Assembly: GCA_038503035.1 (NCBI GenBank)
Contig: JAVSML010020418.1
Span: 124,001 to 188,000 of the forward strand
Source: Crocodylus rhombifer
Taxonomy: Eukaryota > Chordata > Crocodylia > Crocodylidae
Direction of reading: 5' to 3'
DNA length: 64,000 nucleotides
The first letter of the stretch is position 1, and the number at the start of each line of letters is the position of its first letter. This document shows positions 46,701-58,100 of this stretch, piece after piece. The notes under the pieces were generated by a model that was given only the letters and a program-made list of their open reading frames with translations, did not search any database and was not told where the DNA came from. A program made the position numbers and the translations under genes.

Positions 46701-48967
46701 TTAACATTCAGCTCCAAGTATACCCAAACTACCCTTTCAGCAGGGAGAGGTAATTAGCTGCCTTAGTCTCATGGTATGCAGAAAACATGACAGGGCGGCA
46801 CTTACAGAATAACTCACTCATAGGCATAAGCTTTTGTCAGCTACAGTCCACATCTACTACATTAGATGCATGTGATGAAGTAGGCTGTAGTTTACAGAAG
46901 TTCATGCCTTTCTGGTGTTTGTGCCCCCTTTAAGGTGCAACCCTGCCCTGCCTTCTGTCCTCTCAGACCAGAAACACATCCGGGGATTTACCTTTGGGGT
47001 TCTTTGTCTTGAAGGAATTCCATCCAGGATAGCAATGGCATCTTTATCTTGCTTCAACATTGTGTAACACTCAGCCATTTTGTATTTCACTTCAATTTCA
47101 GATGGCAGACACTAAAATAAAACAGATTGCTAAAATATAACCTCTCAAATGCTGTTTTAACTATATGAAAAGAAATGTCTGAATCATGAGTTTTCTATCA
47201 GACTTTTTTTGTTAAAGATAAATAAAGTGTAAGGAAGTCGGTAAGCTGTACTTGCATAACTCACGCTATTTTGTAGCTTCCAAATAAAAAATGTAAATTT
47301 AACAAGCAAAATCTTGGCCACAGGTAACCATCTTGTTTTTCATGAGTTCAGAGCCATTAGAAGTTAAACAGTCTAAAAATTTAGGCTACTTTAGTATAGC
47401 AATGTTATAATCTAAAGTCACAACATGAACACACCAACATCCCATGTTACAGCCAGTATGTCAGTCAATTCCCAAGTACCTGACTTTGTGGAGTTGATGC
47501 AGCATTCCCGGTAGAGGGTCTAACTTTTGAAGTTTTACTTAATGCTTTCTTCTGCTGCAAGGCCATTGTATACTTACTTACAGCATTCCTATATTCCTTG
47601 TCATGAAAGAGGGAGTCTGCATGATATACAAGCAGCTGGTACTTTTGAGAAGGGGAGAATAACTCTCTGGAAGAAAAAACAAGTGATGGTTAATTGAACT
47701 GTCTGATGACATGATATGGGCAAATTTGCCAGAACCCAAGTTTTCAGTGTTAGTAAGAAGGCCCTTAGCCATGACCCAGAAGTGGAAGACCTATGAGTGC
47801 AACATTTGCACCCTTCATTCACAAGCACTTTAACCCGAGGCAAGAACAGCCTTAGTAACCCTAAGCACATCTTTAATGAGTCCCGAGTGGTAACTACTGG
47901 ATGTGTCTACATTTTCATTAATGCACCGTAATTATGGTGCATTCAGTTTAGTACCTGCAATAACAGGTATTAACTTAATGCATTGTAATCAGTGCCACTG
48001 CGCATTAGCACAGATTAACATCACAAAAAAAATGTTCATGTGCATTAGACTGTCTACTGCATATTAGCATAGTTTTGCCAGCCACACTAACGCGTAGTAA
48101 AATTAGTCTAATGCGCATTAAGCATCTCGTGTAGACGCACCCTCTGTTAATCATCCTCTTGAAGAGCAAGGGGACTTGGATTTTATAATCAGTACAAATC
48201 CAGAGCAATCCTCAAACTTGTGCCTCTACAGCACTGGTTCCCAAACTGTGGTACACATACCACCAGCAGTACACATTCAGATTCATTATAATTACTTTAT
48301 ACGACAAAAATTTGCTGGTGCCACATAAGTTTGAACTGAAACTCTGTTGGTGGCATTTAAGCTTGTATCATTTTAAACTGGTGGTACCAACACTGCTGCT
48401 GCTATCCAGTCACACAGTACTGAACCCGTAACTATCTCGGCTAAAACATCTTTAAAAAACTCTGTTCTTGATCTGAAGACATCAAGAAATAAAATGCGCA
48501 ATCTCCTTTGCCAGCTTAGTCATGCCTGTTAAAAATCTGCCCATCTTCAACTCGTTTCTTGTTATGTCTTTCTCTGATATGTTAAAGGGTGTTTTGTTGG
48601 ACTCAACTTTTTCTCCCACTAAAGGGCTTCACTTACTAACCCAGACCCCTTTCAACCTCTGTTCTGAGAAAGGCAACAGAAGTGTCTCAGGTTGGGCGGT
48701 TTCCCCCAGCCCTTCAATCGTTTTGGGGGCTCTCTGCTAGACCCTCGCTTCAAGTGCAACCCCACAGCGCACGGGAGAATCCAGCCCCAAGGAAGGAGCA
48801 GGGACAGGGGGGCGCGGCCAACTGTCAACTGCTAACGGTCAACGGGCGGCCCGCCCCGCGACTCACGGGTTGTTGCCGCTCATGGTGAGCAGCAGCCCGC
48901 TGAGGATGCGCACGTTGGAGTGCAGCCCGGCGGCCGCCATCTCCCGCACGTGCTCCACCACGCTCAT
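37562..48967 (-). CDS. ANAPC7: anaphase-promoting complex subunit 7 (APC7), complete
   Basis: TPR-repeat scaffold subunit of the APC/C ubiquitin ligase, which drives mitotic exit. Eleven exons, in transcript order 48967-48867, 47666-47480, 47111-46992, 45367-45256, 45030-44877, 44055-43913, 43206-43089, 41885-41689, 39548-39324, 38909-38759 and 37751-37562, close without a stop into 1698 nt: 565 residues plus TGA. Nearly every residue matches mammalian APC7, including INMMLANLYKKAGQE, the TPR stretch ALLLKGAALRNMGRVQEAII and the acidic tail DATQEEDVDDMEGSGEEGDL to QWFGMQ. I chose ATG 48965-48967 because it aligns with the shorter mammalian N terminus (MNVIDHVREMAAAG; here MSVVEHVREMAAAG). No clear upstream extension was found. 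Expected in the nucleus and cytoplasm. Confidence 0.97.
38713..38740 (+). repeat. A/AAT simple repeat
   Basis: Runs of A with (AAT)n, 20 bp downstream of ANAPC7 exon 10 on the minus strand. Confidence 0.8.
38759..38909 (-). CDS. ANAPC7: ANAPC7 exon 10
   Basis: 151 bp encoding REQKYEDGIALLRNALANQS, DCVLHRILGDFLVAVNEYQE and AMDQYSIAL. Acceptor acag, donor gtaaaa. Confidence 0.95.
39324..39548 (-). CDS. ANAPC7: ANAPC7 exon 9
   Basis: 225 bp encoding GLIECYLASNSIREAMVMAN, NVYKTLGANAQTLTLLATVC and the TPR segment EKAKTLLDKALTQRPDYIKA. Acceptor ttcag, donor gtaagt. Confidence 0.96.
41689..41885 (-). CDS. ANAPC7: ANAPC7 exon 8 (TPR core)
   Basis: 197 bp encoding residues of about 312-377: GCHSFYSKRYSRALYLGAKA, IQLNSNSVQALLLKGAALRN and MGRVQEAIIHFREAIRLAPC. 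These are consecutive TPR helices. Acceptor tctag, donor gtgagt. Confidence 0.97.
43089..43206 (-). CDS. ANAPC7: ANAPC7 exon 7
   Basis: 118 bp encoding GMDVYGYLLAREGRLEDVEN and LGCRLFNISDQHAEPWVVS. Donor gtaact. Confidence 0.95.
43913..44055 (-). CDS. ANAPC7: ANAPC7 exon 6
   Basis: 143 bp encoding CSLEKKSLLRDNVDLLGSLA, DLYFRAGDNKNSILKFEQAQ and MLDPYLIK. Acceptor gctag, donor gtgagt. Confidence 0.95.
44877..45030 (-). CDS. ANAPC7: ANAPC7 exon 5
   Basis: 154 bp encoding GLLSLSVKGAEVASMTMNVI, QSIPNLDWLSVWIKAYAFVH and TGDNTRAINTI. Acceptor aatag, donor gtaaga. Confidence 0.95.
45256..45367 (-). CDS. ANAPC7: ANAPC7 exon 4
   Basis: 112 bp encoding INMMLANLYKKAGQERSSVT and SYKEVLRQCPLALDAIL. Donor gtagag. 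Confidence 0.95.
45398..45417 (+). repeat. poly(A) tract in ANAPC7 intron
   Basis: Twenty consecutive A on the plus strand (T on the coding strand), 30 bp upstream of the exon 4 acceptor. It forms part of the T-rich acceptor context. Confidence 0.85.
46992..47111 (-). CDS. ANAPC7: ANAPC7 exon 3
   Basis: 120 bp, 40 codons: CLPSEIEVKYKMAECYTMLK, then QDKDAIAILDGIPSRQRTPK. Acceptor tttag, donor gtaaat. Confidence 0.96.
47480..47666 (-). CDS. ANAPC7: ANAPC7 exon 2
   Basis: A 187-bp exon with acceptor ttccag and donor gtactt. It encodes PELFSPSQKYQLLVYHADSL and KYTMALQQKKALSKTSKVRP, ending STPQSQ. The gtactt donor is weak, but the frame continues exactly into CLPSEIEVKYK. Confidence 0.94.
47899..48142. 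mobile_element. non-autonomous terminal-inverted-repeat element (MITE)
   Basis: The left end GGATGTGTCTACA and the inverted right end GGGTGCGTCTACA agree at 11 of 13 positions. Similar AATGC words follow on both sides. The interior is built from variants of TAATGCAC/GCGCATTA on both strands, including the near-palindrome TGCACCGTAATTATGGTGCA. No reading frame. The target duplication is not clear, so the superfamily is left open. It lies in ANAPC7 intron 1. Confidence 0.65.
48231..48420. mobile_element. possible hAT-like fragment
   Basis: The left end GCACTGGTTCCCAAACTGTG resembles hAT termini. Internal GGTACAC/ACCACCAG words repeat. No matching right end was found. Confidence 0.3.
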
Positions 48968-49330
48968 GTCGGCGCTGAGGCGGCTTCGGGCAGCTGAGGC
49001 GTCGCGAGCCTCCAAAATGGCGCCGCTGAGGGGGCCTCGCCCTCAAGAGGATATAGGAGTCCGGGGATGGCGCCTGTGTCCGCGCCTCAGATTCACGCCG
49101 GCGGCCCTAATGCTGCCCGCCGCTGAGCCCCCCCCCGCGCGGCAGGGCAGAAATGGTGAGTTTTGTAAGCAGGCACTAGGGGGGACGTCTCAAGGGTAAA
49201 GCCGAATGCGCCTGCGCGGAGGGGAGGGGCGTGCGCAGGGGGCCAGCAGGTGACCGCCGTGCGCGTGCGCGTGCGCAGTGGGACTCAGCTCTTGCCGAGG
49301 CGCGCTGTCTCGCGTGTAACGCTGGTTCCC
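48750..49330 (-). promoter_or_regulatory. ANAPC7: CpG-rich promoter of ANAPC7
   Basis: A dense CpG block surrounds the start codon. A YY1-like CGCCATTTTGG (minus strand, about 49012-49023) lies about 45 bp upstream of the ATG. NRF1-like sites TGCGCCTGCGCG (49207-49218) and GTGCGCGTGCGCGTGCGCA (49259-49277) are further upstream. No TATA box. Typical housekeeping architecture; the exact transcription start cannot be read from sequence. Confidence 0.75.
48867..48967 (-). CDS. ANAPC7: ANAPC7 exon 1 (start codon, residues 1-33)
   Basis: ATG at 48967-48965 encodes MSVVEHVREMAAAGLHSNVR through LLLTMSGNN. The donor gtgagt follows CC of the Pro34 codon. It lies in the CpG-rich block. Confidence 0.95.
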
Positions 49331-51750
49331 TGAGTGCAGCGCCCGTCAGCGGTTTTGCCTGCTCTGCTTATAGCGCCCTTGTGAATTCAGGCCGGCTTGT
49401 CAGTCGGTAACAGAGGACAGGAACGAGCAATGGCTGTGGCTCGGGGGCGGGGAGTGGAACAGGACTCGAGATGGGTATTTCCCAACCAGGGTGCCAGCAG
49501 CAATGAACAGATGCAGAATTTTGTCACGGCAATGAGCTACGATAGGTATGAGGAAGGGGAATGCCTTAAGACACATGCCGGGCAGCTGGGCGGAGCATGG
49601 CCCTGCTATGAAGAGCTGGGATAAATGAGTACGGGTTTGTGAACTGCAGCCCTGGTACTAGTTCTACTCTGCTTTCTACCGGAGCATTTCCTTTTCATTT
49701 TGCAAGGGCTTAGTATGAAAGGCACAGCACCAAACATTGGTTACTTAAGCATAAGGCAGCACTGTATTACTGGGTGCATTGAGACTTCAGTCACCCAGGA
49801 GCTGATCTTTTAGAGGTGCAGAAGGGGCCACCCTTCCTGTTCCAGCCTTCTCCTCCAGTAGCTGCCCAATCTTTCCTCCTCCTAAACCATTCTTCTTCCA
49901 CACTCGATGCTCTACAGAAGGGAACGTGCCCAGGGCAAGAGGCAGCCATTGGACTCCACACCAACACTGGAACTGAATGAATGCTTTTAACGCATCAGTG
50001 TAAAAATTTTGGACTTTTCAAAACTAATTCTTCTGGCTGTTAATCTGATATGTAAACAGGCAGTATATTTTAATAGAAAGTGTAAGAGGTGAAGCTATCT
50101 AAGCCTGACACCTTAGATTTTCATAGATGTTAGGGTCGGAAGGGACCTCAATAGATTGAATCCAACCCCCTGCATAGGCAGGAAAGAGTGCTGGGTTCAG
50201 ATGACCCCAGCCAGATGCCCATCTAACATCTTCCTGAAGATCCCCAGGGTAGGGGAGAGCACCACCTCCCTTGGGAGCCCATTCCTGATTTTGGCCACTC
50301 TAACTGAAGTTCTTCCTAATGTCCAGTCTAAATCTGCTCTCTGCTAGCTTATGGCTATTATTTCATGTGACCCTTGGTGAGTAGAGCCTCACCAATTCCC
50401 TTCTATGCCCCCATGATGAATTTATAGGTAGCCACAAGGTTGCCTCTCAACCTTCTCTTGCAGAGACTGAATAGGGCCAGGCACCCTAGTCTCTCCTCAT
50501 AGGGCCTGGCTTGCAAGCCCTTAACCATAAGAGTGGCCCTTCTGTGTACCCTCTCCAGGTTATCCACATCCCTCTTGAAGTGCGGCAGCCACAACTACGC
50601 AGTACTCCAACTGTGGTCTGACCAGCGCCCAATACAGAGGAAGTATCACCTTGGTTCTGTTTGTCATGCAACTGCTGATGGACGATAAAATGCAGTTAGC
50701 TTTTCCGATGACTTTGACACACTGACAACTCGCGTTCAACTTGGTGTTTGCTAGGACTCCGAGATCTCTTTCCGCTTCTGTGCAACCGAGCAGGTAATTT
50801 CCTAGGCAGTAGGTGTGCTGGACATTTTTCCTCCCTAGGTGCAGCACTTTGCATTTCTCCTTGTTAAATTGTATTCTACTGTTTTCTGCCCATTTTGTTT
50901 AAATCCAAAATTTGAGAGAATCAGTTTACAGTTGGAATATGAAACTATCAGCAGTAGACATCTCATCCAAGAGTTCTTTAATAGCTTATCGGTCCAAAGT
51001 ATCATTTGCTATTTTTTGAGCGTTCCAGCTCTAAGCCATCCACTCCCCTTTCTGCTCCATCCCTGTTTAGTATGCAACACTTGCCTGAAAAGAGGAATGC
51101 TATGAGGTGATCAACACTCAATGTCTTCTGCAAACCTCCCTTAATTAGAACAAGTTATGCTTATGTCAGCAGTTGCCCTAATGCAACTATATAGCCAATG
51201 GCAGCTTACAGCCCAGAATTATGCCAGTCTTCACACAGGTGGCATCATTGCCACAGTGTTCACTACAATATGATCTTCATTGAAAAACATCTCATTCAAG
51301 AGAAAGTGGCCTGAATAAAGTCTTCAGGGTCAGGCTCCCTTGTGTTTAATCCAGCAGAGACGGAGAGAGGGAGACTTCCCAGTGCAAAGGTGGCACTCTG
51401 GAGTCCCAAGGTAGGATGGACCAGTGACTGAAGTAAGGGCCTGGATCTGAGGGTGAAGTCCTGGCCACATTCAGTGGCATCGAGAATTTATCCCATGATT
51501 CTGCTGTCTGTGCCTGTGTAGCCCTGGGTAGCCATTTACCCTTGCATCTCCTTCCTTTCCCATCTGTATTATTTAGACAGTAACCTTGTCAGGGCAAAAA
51601 ACATTTCTTACCACAGGTTTCTACAGCTCCTATAAAACAGACTCTCAAATTTACTTGAGGCTTGCTGGCACAAACAACAGATCAAGCTTTCATTTTTGTA
51701 TAGCTATCCGCATTCATAAGAGATAAAACAGGTACCATGTGAAATAAGCT
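49046..51750. other. intergenic region between ANAPC7 and ARPC3
   Basis: It begins with the ANAPC7 CpG block. After that come AT-richer unique sequence, the CR1 copy at 50119-50900 and nothing recognisable from 50.9 to 51.75 kb. A short plus-strand frame at 49430 is discussed as a finding but is not called as a gene. Confidence 0.6.
50119..50900 (-). mobile_element. CR1 LINE, 5'-truncated, with reverse-transcriptase C-terminal remnant
   Basis: The minus strand ends at TTTCATAGATGTTAGGGTCG on its 3' side and reads through the CR1 3' UTR. Broken coding pieces include AERDLGVLANTKLNASCQC, KVILPLYWALVRPQLEYCVV and YEERLGCLALFSLCKRRLRG. The pieces lie in different frames with stops between them, so the copy is dead. 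It is the best-preserved LINE in the window and the main clue to a non-avian sauropsid host. Confidence 0.9.
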
Positions 51751-51753
51751 AAG

Positions 51754-52110
51754 TTTATTAGAAAAAGGAGTAAAATTCACCATGCTTTACAATACAGCCT
51801 AAGTGGCAATGACTCTAGCCAGCAGAGTAACTGCAGGACACATGCAAGACACATTATATGAGGCAACTGATAATAAAAGCAGCATTGATCTGAAACAGTA
51901 TGTTAGAAATTGTTTATTAAGCACCAGCTTAATATTGTTCACTTACAGGATTCAGGGGTCCTTTTGCTCCGCCTCCCCACATTGATTGACAGCTTTCCCT
52001 CATAAGCACTTATTTTTCCTTGGTACAAAACACGTATGAAGCAAAAAGCAAAATATTTTTTACACCTTGCTGTAAACTGCTTAACTTTGTTGCCGCTCCT
52101 CTTTGCTTCT
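51754..52110 (-). other. ARPC3: ARPC3 3' untranslated region
   Basis: AATAAA hexamers on the minus strand occur at 51913-51918 (193 bp after the stop) and 51754-51759 (352 bp after). Either gives a short UTR like that of the mammalian mRNA; which one is used cannot be told. Confidence 0.55.
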
Positions 52111-52173
52111 TTACTGTCCCGGACCTGACAAGCTCTTATTCATGAACTGTCTCTTCACAAAGCAGATCCACCA
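52111..52173 (-). CDS. ARPC3: ARPC3 exon 7 (C terminus and stop)
   Basis: 63 bp encoding [20 protein letters not shown] and TAA. Acceptor cttag. Mammals have WWTC at the start of this exon. Confidence 0.96.
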   Translation of the reverse strand, partial: WWICFVKRQFMNKSLSGPGQ

Positions 52174-55100
52174 CTAAGAGAGAAATCCACAGTGAGATGA
52201 TATACCAGAGGAGTTTCCTAAGTAAGCAGTCTATGTATACAAAGCAGGACTTTTGTGTTTTGCCTGACACCCACTGTGTAAAATAAACCCAATTCTGCAC
52301 AAACTGGGCATCCAATTTTCAACAGTGGCTTTAACTGGAGTTTTAGGTACTCAAGGCAGGCAATATAGGATAATTCAGATTGTAACACTGGGACACTTGC
52401 ATTAAAATACTCTTTAAGGTGGTTGTTTCAATGTTAGCGTCCAAGTATCTTGCTTATTTGGAAAAAAAGAGACAAATACACACCTCAAAGGTTGTACTGC
52501 ATGCAGTTCCAGTCTAGATCTGGAAGCTAAACAGTATTTGAGGGAGTAGAAATTGTCTTTAAAACTCTGAAATCTTTTCAGTTCTTTCTTTCCCAGAAGT
52601 GGCCATTTAAGAAAGCCCCACACCAGTTGCTTTAAAAACATGACTCCTTGCCTTTGATACACAAGTCTCTGGACCAGACTCTAGACAGGCAGTCAACACT
52701 CATTTTGAAACATAACTAGCTCAATAATATTGAAGTTACTGTTCAAAACTGGCCTAAGCATCTGAGCAAATATGCAAAATGCATCTACCCTAGGCTGCAA
52801 CCTCTTCTCAGAAAAAAACCCACCAAGGTAGGCAGACATGAAAAGGAGAAGTTAACTCAGGAATGAACAAAGTCCAGACCATGGTGGACTCCATTTCCCA
52901 GCAGCCTCCGATTGCCTCACTGCACCCAGTTTCCATGGAGACCCCAGAAGCAGTGGGTCCAGGGTTTCCATGGAGACCATCAAGCAGCACTAGCAGGGCA
53001 GTGGCTGGGCTCCAGGGCCAGGAGCTTGTGGGGGCTGGAGCCAGGGCAGAAAGGCACATGCAGGTAGTGGATCATGGCTCTGCCCCAGTTTGGACCCCAC
53101 CCCCAGCCCTGGAGCAGCAGTCCGCCAGCACTGCTTGGGCCATCTGCATGGAAACCCTGGCCTAACACTGGCACAGCCCTGCTGCTGCTGAAATCTCCAT
53201 GGAAACCGGCCCCAGCAACAATGGGAAATCTACTGGCCAGATCCACCATTTGGTCCATCCCTGTGTTAACGGATACACCCATTAGCAAAGTGCTTTCCCC
53301 ACACACAAACTGTAGAAGAGGCCAAGTACCCTCAGCGCCAGATGCAGTCTCTTCTATGCAGTTGAGTGTGGCCAGCTGGGACCTAGCACTTTGCAGGACT
53401 GACCAACAAACAGAGTTTCCTGTGTTCTTGGACAGGATGCTTCTGCCTGTGCAGCCTAGCCTGGCTTTTGCTACCATCTCACTCAGACTCATCTAAATCA
53501 CAGGGCGCTACCCACCTGGCCCTTTGTAAGTCTTGGGTTCTTGCTTAACAGGTTTTCCCTTCCTATCCATCTCACTGCTGCCTCTGACTTCCATTCTCCA
53601 AACATGTGCCTTAGGGAGCAAATCCAGAATTATTTTCTTTTCCCCCTCAGCTGATATTCCCCAAGTGTCCACTAATCAGGAAAAAAAAAATGGAGCCTAA
53701 AAGACTGGGATTAAAAAAAAGAAAATGCATCAACCAGTTTGTAAGAACAGCATCTTACCTTGCTAGGTTTGTCGCTTTGGGGATCAAACACCTTTTCACA
53801 AAGCCTAAGTCCAGTCTCTTGTCTCAGCTGCTGTAAGTAGGCCCTCATCACCTCTGGAAGAGAGCATGGACCAATACAGATTGGAGCGTGCTGTGTTAGA
53901 TACTATGTAAGACTAGTTCTGGCAGCCGACAGCAAAGCCAGCATGCTGGCTAAAGAGGGGATTAGCAATGTCTGCACCCCTAGCATCACCTTCTGTTTTC
54001 AACACTTGCTGAGTCAGGGTTGCTTAGTCCTGAGCACAGCACGGTAAATTACCACAGTTTAGTTTCCAGTGTTATGGGATTGGAGTAGTGCTGCTCACTA
54101 GACAGGACTAGTAGGGATACAGCATAGTAACTCTGTCCCAAACTCAGTCAGTCTAACTCCAGGTACACAGAGAAAGCAGAACCACTAATTCACAAGGTAG
54201 AAATAAACAGAAATAAAGCAGGCTGTTAACTTCAGGCTACAGCATAGATCCAAGTGACAAGGCTGCTTTTGTTCTTACCATCCTCTTGCTTGTTGGCAGG
54301 TTTGGCATAGATGGCATTGAGTGGAAAGCCAGGCTCCCCAGGTATCGGGAAGCTAGTGATTCCCAGTGTGTACATTTCCTTTTCTCCTTGGCCTTTGGAA
54401 TTGCACTGGAAAAGCCAGGAAAGAGACTAGTTAAAACATACAGAGAGAAGCTGTACCACCTTAGAGATAAAGTACATAGCTTAACTAGGATACTGATACG
54501 CAATGCTTGGGACTACCCATGGGAGAAAATACTGAATGTCTTATGTATTTGTCCCCGATTAAATGAGAAGAGTTTCCTTACAGTTTGGGGGGCCTGCGCA
54601 TTTACTACGAACCAAAAGGTTTTCTGAACTACCAGGGGCTCTGGCAGTCGGGCCTGAAGCCGGCTGCATGTATAGACTGTACCAGTATAAACCCTCCTTG
54701 CTTACTAGTAGGAAGTACTTTCTAACAGGTGTACCAATATGCCCCCAGTGTGAACTGTGTTATACTGATATAAAAGGAGCCTTATACCAGTATAGCTTAT
54801 TCCTTTATCCAGATAATACCAGCAGAAATATGCTAAGGCATGTTTAACTACACATACACTAGGGGCTTGTAATGGTTTATGTATATTGAGCTAGTCTGTA
54901 CCACACAAGTTTTACTGCCTTGACAAGCCATAAAATCTAGTAACATGCCCGAACACCAATGTGTAGCTCCTCTGGCTTAATTTGTGGTGTGTACAGACAT
55001 ATCCAAAGGCTAAGTGCAGTGTGCAGAAGAATGCAAGAGTAGAATATCGCCAGTGAGTCTTGAAGAGGAGCCCAATACTTTCAGACTTGATGTGGGTGGG

Positions 55101-58100
55101 GAACAAGCAGGGAAAACCATGGTAGAAACTGATGACTAACAGGGTTATTCTGGACAGATGGGTTGGGGGCAGGGAGGAGGGGGAAGAGCAGCTGAAGAAA
55201 GGAAGTCAGAAGAGTTAATGAGACCAGAACTGATGATTGCATCAGAACTTCACACTGCCTTTTGGCCCAACAGGGAAGGGATTTAAAATGAAGAGGAAGC
55301 TGCTATCAGCATTTCCCCTCTTAGAGCAGGGCAGTGCTGGCAGGCCCTCCTGCAGACACATGGCCGATGTCAGAATATTAAAGATTCAAGAATTACCACA
55401 CCTGCAGGAGTGGGGAGCACAGCACTGGGCCCCCACAGCTCCTACCATTCTTTAAGGCTTTGCCCAGCCAATTACCATTTTTCCAGAGAAGATAATCCTA
55501 ACTAACCCATAGCCGAGAAGAGTGGTGAGCATTTGGTGCCCAGGCACTAACTGCTCGCCAGCAGCATTTCTGCTTATGCAGGTTTTCCAGCTGCCTTAGG
55601 GAAACCAGCAGATTAGGCACATTTTTGTTGTCATTTATTTTATTGCCCTCCTCCAGCTTAGTTCTGGGATCTTACCTTCTGCAGCTTTTTCAAGCACTCG
55701 GAAATGTAGAGAGTTATGTAGATCAAGGTTCTGTCGGCCTCATTCTACAAAATAAAAAGCAAGTGCCAGCCACCATTAAACCAGGGGAGGACTTTACAGT
55801 TGCCAGGAGTGAGACTAACATGCTCAGTCCCTAGTCTCTCACAGAGATGCACTGACAGGATTCCTAAGGAGTTTCCTCACCTAACTTCTTTTAGAAAGGA
55901 AAACAATTGTTCCTGCATTTTTACAATACAGAAAGATATACCCTCTCAAGGTGGTCAAGCATACTGCAATGAAGCAATTCTATGTTTAAGTCAAGTCCCA
56001 GCCTCCACAAGTGTGCACAATACCTTAAAGGTACATTTCTTACCTTAATTTCATAATTTTTGAAGAAGACATTTGCTTTGAAGTAGTAGATTGCTTCATC
56101 AATAATATCTGTGTCCTTTGCTAACAAGAAAGAGAGGGAAAGTTAACAAAGATGCAGGTGTACAGGACAGGCCAAGACGCACAGTAAAAATTCCATTCTT
56201 TTCACTAGTCTGTAGAAAAATAAAATTCTTATGAAAAATGATGCTAGAGATAATTTATCCCAGTTCTCAGCAAAGATTTGATAGCAGAGGTAGTGCTGCA
56301 GTTATGCCCCATATAACTAATCTGCCTTTATTTGCACAAAGGCTACAGCCTCTCACCATTTGAATAGCGATGAGTTCAAGCTTTGTACTTGCCCAAGTAA
56401 AACAAGCAGCTTTGTTTTGTCTGTTTTTGCTATGCTTGCTCAGTAATTCCCAATGAGTCTTTCAGTTGTTAATGAGAAATAACATGAAGTCTACTATCAT
56501 TACAAGAGGATGTTGGTTATAGCTATCATTATAATGCCCTCTGAGATCAGATATGGGGAGATGGGGCAGAAAAAGGCTAATTTAAAATTCACCAGGAGAA
56601 ACATAATCCTTCACCTCATTTAAAAAAAAAGAGAGAGAGAGATAACAAGCAATCTCATAACATTAGATCCAGCAGGCTTTGGGTTTCACCAGTTGACACA
56701 AACCATCTAGATCTAGATGTTGGTCCCTTGCAGCATTGAAGTGTTATAGTGCTGTGAAGCAGTTGTGGAAAACAGAGAGGCAAGATAATGAAACAGCATT
56801 AAAACAACCACTAAATAAAGCCTTCCCTGTGGTTTTCGAACAATTTCATCTAGACACCATCACTTCCGGGTTCTCAGTTCTACTTTGAAGGAAGTTACAA
56901 CTACAGGGCCTGCCTCTCCCATTTCTCACTGTACAGAGCAGCAGAGGGACTCTTCAGCATTGCTGCTTTTTAGGCTGAGACTATGCTAAATTTTCGCCCT
57001 CTTAATCTAAGCTGCATTTCTCTAACACAACACGTTCTGCTCATCAGCTACCTAGTAAATACCACACCCGAGACACCACAGCAAAACTTGTCCTCCTGCA
57101 TGACACAGCAAACCTAGCTTGAAATGAATGAGAGGCTTAAAATAAATTTTAAAAAGCAAAGCAATTAGAGAACCGAGAGCTGGATCTCCTTGGAGACTGT
57201 AAGCTTTGGGTCTTTGAAGGCATGAAGAGAAGACAAACCAAAACGGTTTGAGCATTTAAAAGACAGAGGAAGTCACCACATTCGCTATTAATGTACACTG
57301 AGAGGCCCCACTCAGTCAGGGCAACCACAAAGTTTGTTTCTACCACATTATTCATGCTGCCTGTGCAGCACACCTTGTTCCTTGCTGTCTACATCTACTG
57401 CAAGCTCCTGGGACTGTGGAATCTGCATTTAAGCAGTGCCTGGCAAAAATGGGGCCCATCTCAGCTGGTCCCTAGACCCAAGTGACATCCTCCCTCTCAC
57501 ACCCTGACACTACTCATGGTATAAAAAATATGCAGTTGTGGCCCCTGTCCCAGGGAGCTGGAAGACCCCAATCCAGCAACTGATCGGTGGAGGCAGAACC
57601 GCATGCCTATCCAGACCCGTTAACACAGGTGGGATTTCACATGGATCTGCCCATACAGATCTAATTACAGCAGCAGAGCCCTGCCATCACCAGACACACA
57701 GACAGCCTGACAGAAGCCAGGCTGGAGCCAGAAGATTTTGACCTGTAATTCCTAGAGGCAAGAAGTGGGCTGGAATGAAGACAGAGGGAAAGGAAGCAGC
57801 CACTCACAGGGAAAGAAACAACCCACAACTGCAGGGGGGGGTTGTAGAAGAGTTAGAGCAAGGGGACGATACAGGGAGACAACACTCGAGCCAACAGCTA
57901 GATGTGCACGTGAGCTGAAAAGGAGAAGCAGACGAGCTAGCTCACTGCTCGGAAGAGGACTCTGCCAGGCTGGAGTGCGGGTCACTTTCACGCCACGGAA
58001 TGACACCTGACAAGTCCGGCCTGATAGCTTTGAAGCAGACTGGATCATCACCAAGACACTAGCCCACATTCACACGTAGGAGGGTCATTCACATGTGTGT

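Noticed and set aside
52863..53496. Overlapping frames of 100-170 codons on both strands
   Set aside because: They fall in an ARPC3 intron within the GC-rich inverted-repeat cluster. There are open frames on both strands at once, with no family resemblance and repeated words that explain the openness.
54286..54627. Plus-strand frame of 113 codons
   Set aside because: It is antisense to ARPC3 exon 5 and its length follows from the conserved coding sequence on the other strand.
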